From NCBI GenBank assembly GCA_025617375.2, contig JAMYGW020000011.1, positions 1,364,001 to 1,428,000 of the forward strand: a DNA stretch of 64,000 nucleotides. Direction: 5' to 3'. Numbering within the stretch: the stretch's first letter is position 1; each line of letters starts with the position of its first letter. This stretch comes from Acarospora socialis. Taxonomy: Eukaryota; Ascomycota; Lecanoromycetes; Acarosporales; Acarosporaceae. Below the pieces are notes generated by a model. It was not told the DNA's origin and did no database searches. It was given only the letters and a program-made list of their open reading frames with translations. The position numbers and the translations under genes are program-made. Below, piece after piece: positions 23,261 to 33,772 of the stretch.

Positions 23261-24901
23261 AGCCACCAGTGAGCTTTTATATGAGACAATGCCCCTGGGC
23301 GGTACTGAGAGAAGGCGGATCAGCGAGAGAGTGGACCTCATGATTTCAGAGACAGGATGTTACTGTATGCAGTATCTTATCGAGTTTTCGATATCCGTTG
23401 GCAGGGGGTAATTCCTTAGGTCAAAGTCTTGACTACCTACTTCATTCCTTGAATTTGAAACGCACAAAGGCAGCTGAGATTATGATAGTATGGCGCGATC
23501 AGTAAGCTTCTTACAGTTCCCAAGTGTATCTCCCGTACAGTCACCACCACCTCCCCACCCACACAGCCCTCATGAACCGCCAACCAAGCTACCTGGGTTG
23601 GTGGTTATCGGCACAGAGCGAAGATATTTCATATCATAGTCAACTTTCTTCTTACCCTTGACTATTGCTTGTGTGGTCCGTAGTACTTCTTAGTGTTTGG
23701 CGAAGGGTATGAATTCACTTGTTACTCTGCGTTCGGTTGGGACCGAAGATGGCGGACAGGATCCGCTGCTGGCAGCACTCGATATCTCCGTTTCTGAAGC
23801 GTTGAGTGGGATAATGCTCGTTGGCAGGGGGTTTGCTGTAGCGCATGCTGTGGGCGGCGGCGAAAAGTTCCAGATACTGCTTACCGCCGCCAACGTTGCA
23901 ATCCCGCCAGAGGCACCCAATACCTTTCCCGATTTGTGACAGTTCAAGCAGCCGAAAGCTCTGCAGGTACAGATTGTATTATCTACAGCTATGCAGAGGA
24001 ATTATATATAGAGAAGGTATTCTCTGCATCTGACGGGTTGACGGTCTCGTTGACTTCTAGTCACTGAGCGCTTAACCTTTTCTTCGTTCCTCATAACTTA
24101 CATAATCAAACACAAGGCTGAAGACTTCACGGCACCACGAATCACTTTGTTCCAGAAACAATAATAGTGCACATTGCTAGTTCCCTTTATACACGTTAGA
24201 TGAATCTGGACGGGCATGTACAAGTCCTCTCACTGGGGACCTATTTGTATCTTTGGTCCATTCAAGTCATTGTATCCGGGCTGCATGAGTTATCTGGTTT
24301 GCGGTTCCACAAAAACAGCCTTCCCAAGGATGCCTGCCTGTTGGATTTGGGGTTCAGCAGCCATTCCATACGCCAAGAGCGTGCCATCAAGCACCCTACC
24401 AACTCACTGCTGTCAGGATACCTCAAGATCACTCGTTTATGATGACTAACTTACGTAGCTATTGAACTTAGGTAGCTAGCTACTAGGCTCAGACAAGGCT
24501 CCCAAGAGGAGCGCTAAGCTCAAGTCTCCAACACTACCTTATCATCCCAGACGAAACTGCAGACGTGGCCATCGGACGCTTATGGAAAACCTACAACTAC
24601 GTTCAACCAGCACGCCGAAGGAGAGGAACGGTACTGGTAAACGTTCGTTCGAACTCGGCTCAAACTAAACACTAAAGGTTCAGCAACACGGCTTCTACCT
24701 ACGTAATGGTACGACCCGGACCGCCGACTGTACTCTTCCCCCCTGTTTACGGCACAACTCCTCCATCACGATAACCTTCCTTTCGTCTCTTTCACGACTC
24801 GAGAGAACGTACTCAGCCACCAGATTCAGCACCCGCCCTTCCCCTCTCCGACCCCACCTCGCCTCCAACCCCGTCCTGGCCCCTTAACTTCCCCCCGCTT
24901 C
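23261..24901. other. long gene-poor region
   Basis: About 1.6 kb with only short open frames on both strands (for example 23697-23939 plus and 23690-23947 minus, which overlap each other). No motif, signal peptide with cysteines, or splice chain could be supported. It may hold decayed sequence continuing from the neighbouring pseudogene. Confidence 0.4.
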
Positions 24902-25409
24902 TCAATTATTCCCCGCCCACCCCGAATTCTCCCCCAGCAGCGGCCCAATCGCCGGCGGCGCTGTTTCCGGCCACCTTTCCCAATTGCTTGTCGGCCCGCC
25001 GTAGCAAAAGCACGAGTTTTCACACACCCGGATCGCCCTCTGCAGCTGCTGATCGTGCCGGTCGGCCAGCTTCTCGATGTTGCAGAAGGACCGGAAGTTC
25101 TCCCGGCCCGGGATGCGTGGGTCCCGCAGGCAGTCGCAGTCGGCGTCGAAGGAGATGCAGAAGCGGAAGAGACGGGGATAGTCGGTTTGCGAGACCCAGG
25201 ACGGGGCGGGCACGTCGGGGCAGTTGAAGCGCTGTGGGGAGGGCAGGGGGTGTTAGTTGGGGTTCGGTTGGGGGCATGGGATGATTCTGGGGGGAAGGTG
25301 CGAGGAGCTTGGGCGAGGGGAGACGTACGGCTCGTCGTTGCGGGGAAGCGGTGCTCGCGAGGTGCGGTAGCATGAGAATGAGGAGGGAGGTGAGTGTGAG
25401 GGGTATCAT
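24902..25409 (-). CDS. small secreted eight-cysteine protein, paralogue 1
   Basis: Exons 25409-25329 (27 codons) and 25231-24902 are joined by a 97-nt intron (phase 0) and encode 136 aa. Exon 1 is essentially a signal peptide (MIPLTLTSLLILMLPHLAST) plus a few residues. The mature part has eight cysteines in the order C, C, CxC, C, C, CxC, ending in the block CYGGPTSNWERWP. The same cysteine order, the same end block and an intron at the same place, directly before RF[N/H]CPD, are found in the gene at 27143-27650. The two are therefore paralogues. Function unknown; size, secretion and disulphide-type cysteines make it a candidate effector or surface protein. Confidence 0.75.
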
Positions 25410-26168
25410 TGTCGTCGGTCCGGACAGGTGTGCGTAGTCGAATGTGTCGAACGCAATGAAATTCACACAAGAAAAGGCGTAATTACAGAAAAGGAATGAT
25501 AACACAGGTAGATATAGATATAGATTTATATATATCCCAACGCTGAGACTAATAAAAGGAAGATTTCTGTGATGTGAGCGTATGAAGCCGCCCGGCTGGG
25601 ACACGTCTCAATGTAGCTTGGAAAACTAAACCCAAGTCCAGACACGTGTACTTGTCCGACAAAAGCCACGACGGAGTAAGTGGAACTCAAAGTTCGCATA
25701 AGAGATTCGAAACGTAGACGCAGCGCATGTAGGTACAATCAAACATTCATGTCTGGATCTAGAAGTACTCGAGTACCTAGAAGAGGCGCAGTCGATGGAC
25801 CCGGCAAGAGGACCAACCTTGGAACCGTTCTAGAAAATAAACGTGTTTCAAGTCAGTGCAAACCAAACATTAGGTAAGGGACATGTCCGTGTTGTTGAGA
25901 AAATCCATTTACGCATTAATTATTTAAAAAGAGAGGATATCAACCACCGGGCAAGTCTGCAGTACGAAAGGAAGAGGCAGAATCACGTATCGTAGGAAAA
26001 CAAAGCGAACAATGAACTGGAGAAATGCTTAGCTTAGTTCGATCACTGTGGACACAACTCAGGTGATTATCGGGTTTCTCGCCTCCATCTTCGGCTCTTC
26101 AAACGAGAATCATCTCAGGGAGGTGTCCATATCTCGTTGTATCCTCTATCTAATAAATCAGCAAAAAA
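25410..26168. other. intergenic region with AT-rich microsatellite
   Basis: About 760 bases upstream of secreted paralogue 1. A degenerate GATATA/TATA tract lies around 25508-25534. No other gene was recognised. Confidence 0.4.
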
Positions 26169-26369
26169 TCACCATCCCTTATTCTTCTGCATCCTCGCCG
26201 ACATGCGCAAGATATTCCATACCAGGTCGCTGGATAGGTTATAGGAGTAGAGCCGGTAGATCTCCCCCGCGATGTACGGTTCGCTGTAGATGCCGCCGTC
26301 CCAGAGCTGCACGACGGCCGTGTAGATGTATTGTGGGATCGAGTAGCCGCGAACTGTGATGTAATCCAT
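26169..26369 (-). CDS. hypothetical 66-aa protein
   Basis: A compact frame from ATG 26369 to a stop at 26169. The product lacks a signal peptide and cysteines and is rich in Tyr and Ile (SIPQYIYTAVVQLWDGG, then YIAGEIYRLYSYN and DLVWNILRMSARM), which looks like a small helical domain. It lies between the two secreted paralogues on the same strand. A TATA-like CTATAAAG occurs about 190 bases upstream on the minus strand. I do not recognise the family. Amino acid composition looks more protein-like than nearby random frames, but a chance open frame or the last exon of a longer gene remains possible. Confidence 0.4.
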   Translation of the reverse strand: MDYITVRGYSIPQYIYTAVVQLWDGGIYSEPYIAGEIYRLYSYNLSSDLVWNILRMSARMQKNKGW

Positions 26370-27142
26370 GATGGAGGGGAGAGGAGGGTATCAGTTATGA
26401 GTTAGGGTTCGGAGTTGGGGAGGCGAGGCGAACTTAGCTGAATGAATTTTCTGGAGCACGCCGATGTGCGGAAGAACTGCAGTAAGCGTTGGATTGATTG
26501 ATTGATGCCTTGCCTGATGAGCAGCGATGGTGGAGACGGCATGTTGGAGGTCGGACTTTATAGTGGTGAAGGTTGAAGGAACTGCTGCTGTTTGTTCGAA
26601 ATGACTATCTGGTCAAAGGCAGCGTCTCTTTCAAAATCAAAAGAAGCGTGGCTTTCATCAGATGAGACAAAGACCTTCAATTTATTTGTAAATGAAAACA
26701 ATGTCGGGAGGTACACAACAAAGCGACTCTCAGCGGTGGTTCTTTGTTAGATGAGCTGCCATGGACTAGATCAACAACAAAACGCCATTGATGACTCCGG
26801 GTAAACGAGAGGTCTAAAGATTTCGAATCCTTCAACCAGATTTGCTGAGGTGTAGTGCATTGAAGGTGAAGATAGATCGTAAGAATGAGGAAAAGTCATG
26901 ACATAACGAATCTAATTTTGGCCAGGCTTCATAAAAGTACATTCACAAGCCTCACGTTAGGCCGACGCTTTGAACCTGAGTGCAGCTCTTATCGTTTCGC
27001 ATCTCGCTCATAAGTGGTTAGTCTGCAATTCTTCATGATGAGTCTGCCCTGTTCCAAATATGCAACGTAGAGACGTACAAATTGCAGGCCCCAACTGGCG
27101 AAAGGGCCGCCCAAGCTCAGGTAACAGGCTGGGGCCCCTATT
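26370..27142. other. intergenic region
   Basis: About 770 bases between the 66-aa frame and secreted paralogue 2. No supported gene, repeat or RNA was seen. Confidence 0.4.
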
Positions 27143-27650
27143 TCAACCCGGTATCAGCACCCTCCCACCATTGTTCAGCAAGCCCGAGGTCGGTACCTTC
27201 GGACCCTTGGGACCCTTTGGCCACAAGACCCAGTTGCTCCGTGGCCCACCATAGCACATGCAGTCGATTCTACAATCGTGGACCGCGAGCTCGTGATACA
27301 AGTCGTGCGGATTAGCGCGGCGGTCCTCGAGACAGCGCACACTGTAAACGTTCGGATGGCCGACTGGATCTTCGATATGACACTCACAGCGGGCAGCCGG
27401 CGACACGCAAAATTGGTAGAGGCTCGGCCAGGTGGCTGGGTTGAGCCCTATTGGTGGAGGCTCGTCGGGGCAGTGGAAGCGCTGTACGGTTGTAGATGAG
27501 TGGTGATTATGTTCAGATAAGCTTTAAGATGGATGAGGTACGCACAGTTTGGACTGGGAGTGCTCTGGGTAAGGAGACGGATATTGTGAGAGTTGCGAAT
27601 GTGAGGAGGATGAGAACACAGTGGAGAAACAGAAAAAGACGGAGTTCCAT
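27143..27650 (-). CDS. small secreted eight-cysteine protein, paralogue 2
   Basis: Exons 27650-27546 (35 codons, mostly signal peptide MELRLFLFLHCVLILLTFAT) and 27481-27143 (64-nt intron, phase 0) encode 147 aa. The mature protein begins RFHCPDEPPP and has the same eight-cysteine order as paralogue 1: C, C, CxC, C, C, CxC, with the shared end CYGGPRSNWVLWP. The C-terminal tail after WP is Gly/Pro/Lys-rich and differs from paralogue 1. The intron position is identical in both genes, so they arose by duplication of an intron-bearing ancestor. Divergence outside the cysteine frame is large. Function unknown. Confidence 0.78.
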
Positions 27651-28321
27651 GTTGTAGATTGTTGCATCAACACAAGGGATTAACCGTTGAACGTTGAAAA
27701 TAAAGAGTAAAAACGTCGATTTAAATGTTCATGAAGTTGTGAAAAGCACCCATTACTTTCTGAGCTATATCACGACTGCTTCAACCTGGAACAGATGCTG
27801 GTTTCGGTCGTCGCAATCACCACGCATGAAATACACATGATGCTACAGTGCCACCTTCAACTGTTTGCGGTTGTGATCGGTGGTGGATCATATGGCTCGT
27901 ACAGGTCGGAGGAGGCTCCATTCAAGAAGGGTGAACATAGACTAAATGCTAAGTAGATGATCAGATAGGTGATGGTATAACGGTGAAACGGTGGCTCTAG
28001 TCCTAGTAGCTTCGTGTGTATCAGAGTCTAAAACGAAGGGTGGCTGTGTAGATCGTAAAGATATATAGGCCGCTGCCGTGCGTTGGAAGCGACAATAGCC
28101 GCGAAAACGCAGCATCAAGGTGAAACCCTTGGCGTTCCGGCGGCCGGAAACCCGGTATATTCCTTAGGAGCAATTCCGATGTAGTGAATGCCATTGTTGG
28201 GATTCCAAGAGCTTGGTCAACTACAGGGTCACGACACTGCGGGCTGCGGTTGCATATGAAAAATCCGCTACTCCTGGATGGTACAGACACAATTTGTATG
28301 AGAAACCAGAATTCAGAACTA

Positions 28322-28412
28322 CAGTACTAGTCGGTAAGTGTTTATCCCTCCTTGGTGGGGGAAAATGAGTAAATGTCTACATCCTGGGATAAACACTTAC
28401 CGACCGGTACTG
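28322..28412. mobile_element. Tc1/mariner (pogo/Fot-like) MITE, 91 bp
   Basis: Almost the whole element is a pair of 27-base terminal inverted repeats, with two mismatches, beginning CAGTAC and containing GGTAAGTGTTTATCCC. They surround about 37 bases of unique sequence. Both ends are flanked by TA (28320-28321 and 28413-28414), the expected target duplication of Tc1/mariner elements. No coding capacity, so it is non-autonomous. Confidence 0.85.
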
Positions 28413-28480
28413 TATATTAGTCATTTTAGCATATGCAACCAGCAGCCTGCAGTGTCGTAACCCTGTACGAAGCTTTGAAA

Positions 28481-28520
28481 TATGTCAGAAATGGAGCCTA
28501 GCTGCTCGCTTCTATTAGTG
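28481..28520 (+). repeat. short dispersed repeat, copy 1
   Basis: About 40 bases (TATGTCAGAAATGGAGCCTA onward, to CTTCTATTAGT) recur with two differences at 38317-38356 in the same orientation. The start TGTCAGAAAT resembles the outer end of a retrotransposon LTR, but no matching far end was identified, so the family is left open. Confidence 0.6.
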
Positions 28521-28957
28521 TATTACTTACAATTTTCAGAGTCTAAACATCATCACTGCTGCTGTGACTACTAAAAAGATCTGTTAAGAAGTGCAGTGTT
28601 CTAGCTGTTGTGATTGTCTTAGCTAGATCTAGCATCAAGAATTGTCAACAATTCATATACTCTACATAACAGAGTATACTAATAGAAAGTCTACACGATT
28701 CACATCAATCACAATCAAATGAACAATGTACATTTCACTAAATTGACAGCAGTAACTGTAGACTTGAATGCTTGGAACCACTACCTGGTCAGGGATGTCA
28801 ATGGTCTATGAATAATTGTGTTTTGTGGTCTACGTGTATGACACACCTTTATCTTACGTGAGAATTTTTGGTTTGATCAGGTTTTTCTCTTCACTGTTCA
28901 CACCTTGTCGACCAGACAACTTCTAAATAGTGATTTGGATGATTCAGCGGATTGACG

Positions 28958-30136
28958 ATGAGAGATCCACTCGACAATCTTCCAGCTGACCTCGTCTTGG
29001 TGGTAATGAAGAGCTTCTTGGACTTACCTTCGCTTGGCTCTTTGATTCAAGCATCAGCCGCTGCAGCTGCCATTTTCGAGCAATATTATGACAAGATCAC
29101 CGAGGCGGTGATCACTTCTACTCTGTCTCTGCCACTGCAGCGGCTTGTCCGGACCATTATCACACTGCGGACAGATGCCTCCGTTGTAAAAGCCCAACCC
29201 GAGTCTCCCGAAGCGATTGACGATTACCTCAACTCATACGTTTATGGCGACGCTGGAAGCCGTCCGCTCTCTAAGACCGACACTCATTCATCAGTTGTGC
29301 GAAGCTTTTTGGATATGGCGTCTGACGTTGAGCGCCTTACCCAGTCCTTTTTCGAGACGCATGTGAACCGTGTCAATGAAATTACCCCATCCCATCTTCT
29401 CAAACCAACTTTCCGCTTCAGTTACAAGCCTTTGGATGACCACCCAGAGGGTAGGCCTTATCAACCGGCAAAATGTGGACCTCCTTCCTGGGTTGAACAT
29501 CATCGTGTGTATCGCGCTCTATGGCGCATACAGCTATACTACGACCTCGCTCCACTCATCAGGTCCCAGGACGGGCCACGTCGTGTCTGGGGCCGCCTGG
29601 GTCCCTGGGAGCTCGATGAGATGCAATGTGTCTACGACCATCTTCAAGAGATTCAACCGTCTGGCCACCACCCGTCCGACTCTCAGCCTACACTAAGGCT
29701 GCCCGCCATCCAGCCAACGAACACAACGCAGTCATGGGTGGCCCAGGCTATTCCCGACGACAACGACACGGCCTTTGCCTGGGGCCAAGACGCCGGAGCA
29801 ACCGACCATCCGAGTCCAGGCTACAACTTCTTCCGTACCGCGTGCCTGAAGATGCCCTCTTCGCCCTTAAAAAGGTCGAGCTTCCGCCCCTTCCGTCGCC
29901 TCGGCTTCGGCATCTGGGACATGCAGCGGATGGCCGGGTTGGAAATGCTCAATCTTCCAAACAAGCTCAACCCTCCCGCGAACGGGGAATTTTATGTCAG
30001 GGGAGTGGACAGGCGCTTGAGCTTAGATGATTTGTTCTTCACTTGGAGAAGCGTTGAGGGCGGTGAGTCCGAGGACCCGAGGGCCCAGACGGCTTTCTTC
30101 GTCGCGCCGCCGACTGTGCGGGCCACGAGTGGGTAG
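28958..30136 (+). CDS. F-box domain protein, uncharacterised
   Basis: A single-exon gene of 392 aa. The N-terminus, DPLDNLPADLVLVVMKSFLD followed by LPSLGSLIQAS, is an F-box helix set, which in characterised proteins binds Skp1 of SCF ubiquitin ligases. The remainder has no repeats such as LRR or WD and shows the Pro/His-rich middle and RRLGFGIWDMQRM block common to fungal-specific F-box-like families of unknown role. The start chosen is ATG 28958, the first ATG in the frame. Such genes are abundant and rapidly evolving in Pezizomycotina, so orthology cannot be inferred. Confidence 0.8.
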   Translation: MRDPLDNLPADLVLVVMKSFLDLPSLGSLIQASAAAAAIFEQYYDKITEAVITSTLSLPLQRLVRTIITLRTDASVVKAQPESPEAIDDYLNSYVYGDAGSRPLSKTDTHSSVVRSFLDMASDVERLTQSFFETHVNRVNEITPSHLLKPTFRFSYKPLDDHPEGRPYQPAKCGPPSWVEHHRVYRALWRIQLYYDLAPLIRSQDGPRRVWGRLGPWELDEMQCVYDHLQEIQPSGHHPSDSQPTLRLPAIQPTNTTQSWVAQAIPDDNDTAFAWGQDAGATDHPSPGYNFFRTACLKMPSSPLKRSSFRPFRRLGFGIWDMQRMAGLEMLNLPNKLNPPANGEFYVRGVDRRLSLDDLFFTWRSVEGGESEDPRAQTAFFVAPPTVRATSG

Positions 30137-31011
30137 CAGCGATGGTCAGTGGAGGTTTCAAGGGGTAACGGATGTGTGACCCGAAGTCTTACCCACAAAT
30201 AGGGCGGGTATATGAAGCATGTGTCAGTTGTAGGACTGACACGTTTTCATTCCTTTCGATGAATGTGTGTAACCAAGGCTGTTGCGCTGTGATGGTACAC
30301 AAGGTTTTGTTGCGTGGCAGTAGTGCAATGTACTGAGCTGGTGTGTGGGTGAAGGCAAAGGACAGTCAGTTTGTGAGCAGCTGTTGCAGCATCAGAGAGC
30401 GTTGGAATCATCTTTAGGTTAGGCAATGGATTAAGATGAGCTCTGGCTGAACATCAAACTCAAGCCGATTGAAGGGACGATGCACAAATTCCGAGATAGT
30501 CATCAGAGTCAAGGAGCAAGCGGCAGAGATCTTTGCATATCTGATGCAGTTGACGAAGACGCCATCAGTGTTGCTAAAACGTAGTACGGTAATTGAATAC
30601 TTGAAGACTACGTAGCAATTGGCTTAACCTCATGAAGAGGAAGAGGGTTTGGAGTTCTAGAATCAGACTAATTACTTATATATGAATGGCAGTATTTTAT
30701 AACCATCAGTCTCTATTACAAAATTCAGTCTTTTTCCTCCGGACCTTCGGCCTTTTGGTAAAGGGACTGTGTGAGTATGGATTTCTCTGAAGTGCAAGAT
30801 ATTGATGGGGTTGCGCTCACGTGGTGGTCGACGTTCTGTTGACATATCTAAAACGTTAAGACAGTACATATAAGATATAAGATATAAGGTAAGAAGGCAT
30901 GAAGATGTCCAAGCTATTCTCCCACACATTCTTCTGTTGCAGAAGGTATGAGTATGTATTAACTACAAGTCCCCTAGACGGTAACAACCTGGAAGGCTAA
31001 AGCCCTATCAG
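30137..31011. other. intergenic region
   Basis: About 875 bases between the F-box gene and the membrane-anchored protein gene (their 3' ends face each other). Only short frames without recognisable features were seen. Confidence 0.4.
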
Positions 31012-32264
31012 CTAACCCTGAACGTTGCCGATCTTGAACGCTAGGTATGGGCCTTTAGTCGTGCTAAATACAGTGACACTTTCGACGGTCTTTACTCCCA
31101 TTTGTGTCTGATGATTGATCAGGAACCAAGCCACACCCCTACCGTTAGGTGTCGCAAGTATCGCTTTTCCTTCATCCGTGTCCATCATGAACTTTGTGCC
31201 TGGCCATTCGTCCACCGAGGTACTCCCAAGAGCTTTGCTGATAATGAACTTGGTATCGTCATTAATAACGTTAGCCCTAAAGACATATTCCAGATCTCCG
31301 ACAGCAATGCCCTGGTCTTTGCAGGCCATTTCCCATTGGAACCAGACTATGTCGGACCAGTTTTGGAGATCCGGGAGCGGAGCCCCTTCATCTGCCATGA
31401 ACGCAGGACTGTAGTTCCCGAGGGCAAGAATCACTCCATTCTTGGGATTCAAGGAATTTGTGTAGTCACCGAAGGTAGGATCCTGCAGTAAGTGACGCAA
31501 ACCATCAGCAATTGCACTTCGGTCCAGGAAGAGGGAAAAAGACGCTCTGGAACGGGGAACGTCATGTTAGAAAGTACATACCTCGAGCGCAGGCGTGGAC
31601 TCCTCTTGGGTGGCGCGCCAAATCTGGTTGCGGGGGTAAGGGCCGGTATCGATATTCAAGTCTCCTTTTTCAAGTACAGGCACAAGATCAGAAGCTTCCT
31701 CCTGAAGAGTTTGATCTTTCTCAGGGTTATTTGACCAGCCCCAGGTTGTAAGGTCGGCTTGATTCGTCCATGGGCTTGCCGGTCCTGCGCCGGCAGTGAG
31801 TTTACAGAGTAGTCCTTCGCCCTTCAGAACGGCATCGGTTTCTTTGTTGCCATCCTTGTAAGTAAGCTTCACTTTGTTGGTATTCCAGCTGAGCTGGTAA
31901 GCTCTCTTGACCAGATTAGGTGGTTGGCTGACAGAGGTTACACCTTAGTATCACTCCTGATGCGAACGTCTGAAAAAGCTTACCTAGAGTGACCGTTCAC
32001 CGCAAGACAGTCGGTATCTTGGCACTGAGCACATGGTAGACCATCTCTGTCCGCCGAGCATAGAACAGCTGGTGTCTTCTCGGACGATTCGACAGTCAAA
32101 TTGACAGGGGATACCACCAGCTCCTGGTGTACGAGGGGAACATCTCTTCGATCTTTTCGGGGCCCAACATCTCCATGCCGAGTCACACCTACACAGAGCA
32201 GTATCGCAAAGAAGGCTGCAAGAAGCAGGTTTGCGAACGTGAGCGGCTTAAACCCTGGCGTCAT
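31012..32264 (-). CDS. uncharacterised membrane-anchored secreted-type protein
   Basis: The model has three exons, 32264-31984, 31927-31582 and 31482-31012, giving 365 aa. A hydrophobic helix at residues 11-27 (TFANLLLAAFFAILLCVGV) serves as signal anchor. A cysteine cluster (LCSADRDGLPCAQCQDTDC) follows, then a domain with YQLSWNTNKVKLTYKDG, NQIWRATQEE, DPTFGDYTNSLNPKNG and DIVWFQWEMACKDQG. I do not recognise a named family. It lies head-to-head with the chitinase gene across a 1.5-kb spacer. The second intron (99 nt, GTATGT to CTGCAG) is the best reading; an alternative keeps part of it as coding by using a weak donor GTCCAC. Both keep the same C-terminal domain. Confidence 0.65.
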
Positions 32265-32720
32265 TCTTGTGGTAAGTTGCAAAGGCGATGAAAATATGTA
32301 GATATGAACTCTGAGATTGATTGTAACTGATTACAGAACTGGCAGAAATATGGGATCTCTTGTTAACAAAGGGCTCTTGCACCAAGGATGGACATCATAT
32401 CAGCCAACGTCATTTCGAGTGCATGAGCTCTTCACAAGCAAGCTTACGGGGGAATGCCATCTTGATTCCTGAGCGCTAAAACTATCAGCTGACGGGGCTG
32501 ACATTTCGAAGGATTGTGGCGCGAGAAAATGAGACTGGATCATAAACGACATAATTGCTTCTGCAGGATCACATTCGGACGGGAAACAAAGCCAAAAGAA
32601 AAACGGGAGAGCAATAATTGACTTTTCCGTTCTGTGGACGGATCAACGGCCCTATGGTAGATACGTCGTACAAGTCTAAGGTAGGTACCAACCAGAACCC
32701 CGCATGCTACCCACCATGCC
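32265..32720. other. upstream region of the membrane-anchored protein
   Basis: About 455 bases without a gene, presumed promoter, ending where the tandem repeat array begins. Confidence 0.35.
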
Positions 32721-33500
32721 TAATTCACCGATTGGGGCTGACCTACAGTAAGCCCTAATCATCGACTACTTCCTCGTAGGATTTGCCAAGGCTTCGACTT
32801 TGCTGACTCCTATGCCTACAAAGTATGTTCCAGCCATATCAATATTGCAGAACGGGATGAACAACACAAAGGAAGAGACCAATCCATCGTTTTCTCAAAA
32901 GGATTCGTGCACCCGCAGACCATGCCTAGTCCATCAACTAAGGCTGATCTTCACTAGTTGTAAGCCCTAGTCATCATTAAGGCTGGTCTTCAATAGTTGT
33001 AAGCCCTAGTTATCAACTACTTTCTTGTAGGATTTACTCCTATATTTCAGTCATATCGATAGTGCAGAACAGATTGAACAGATGAAGGAAGAGATCAATG
33101 CATTGTTTCCTCAGAAGGATTCAACACCCAGCAGACCATGTCTATTTCATTGACCGAGGCTGACCTTCACTAGTGGTAAGCCCTAGTCATCAACTACTTT
33201 CTTATAGGATCTGCCAAGGTTTGGAGAATGGGTTGAACAACACAAGAGAAGAGACCAATTCATTGTTTTTCCGGAAGGATTCAACTCCCAGCAGACCATG
33301 TCTATCTCATTGACCGAGGTTGACCTTCACTAAGCCTTACTCACGCACTACTTTCTCATAGGATTTGTCAAGGCTTGAACTTTGATGGCTCCTACACCTA
33401 GGCTACGGCCATATCAAGATTGCAAATTGGGTTGATCAACAAAGAGGAAGAGACTAGTCTAGCATTTCTCAAGAAGGATTTGACACCCAGTAGAGGCGTG
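32721..33500 (+). repeat. degenerate tandem repeat array, about 4 units
   Basis: Four diverged units of roughly 160-215 bases begin near 32721, 32936, 33151 and 33312. Each repeats, in order, a GGCTGACCTTCACTAG-like start, GTAAGCCCTAGTCATCAACT, TTCTTGTAGGATTTGCCAAG, a GAACAACACAA..GGAAGAGACCAAT block and an end like CAGCAGACCATGTCTAT. Units 2 and 3 lack internal portions, and unit 2 has an extra copy of the start. No long open frame spans the array. It may derive from tandem copies of a gene fragment or be non-coding satellite-like DNA. Confidence 0.8.
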
Positions 33501-33772
33501 CGTCATTGCGTTCAATCCTCGAGTTGGCATAAGCTGAAGGATCAGTGGGCACACAAGTTTTCAAGCCATTCTGCTATATGGCGCGTATGTGACTGGACTG
33601 AGCCAGCTGACACCGCCCAGATGCTACCCGTGGTAGGATTCTAACATGCATAGACATATTGATTCTTGGACGGGCCTCGTGCTCGGTAGCTTTTCCGAGT
33701 AATGGGTCTCAATTGAACATATAAGCACCTTGGCTCTTGCTTGCATACCAAAGACCAGTCGCCATTTTAGTC

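Larger units (their letters stand above)
27651..28957. other. intergenic region with transposon remnants
   Basis: About 1.3 kb between secreted paralogue 2 and the F-box gene. It contains the pogo-like MITE (28322-28412) and a short dispersed repeat (28481-28520). A minus-strand frame at 28021-28290 has no recognisable features. Confidence 0.45.

Noticed and set aside
28021-28290. Possible third small secreted protein near the eight-cysteine pair
   Set aside because: The 89-codon frame has only two or three cysteines, no signal peptide and no CYGGP block.
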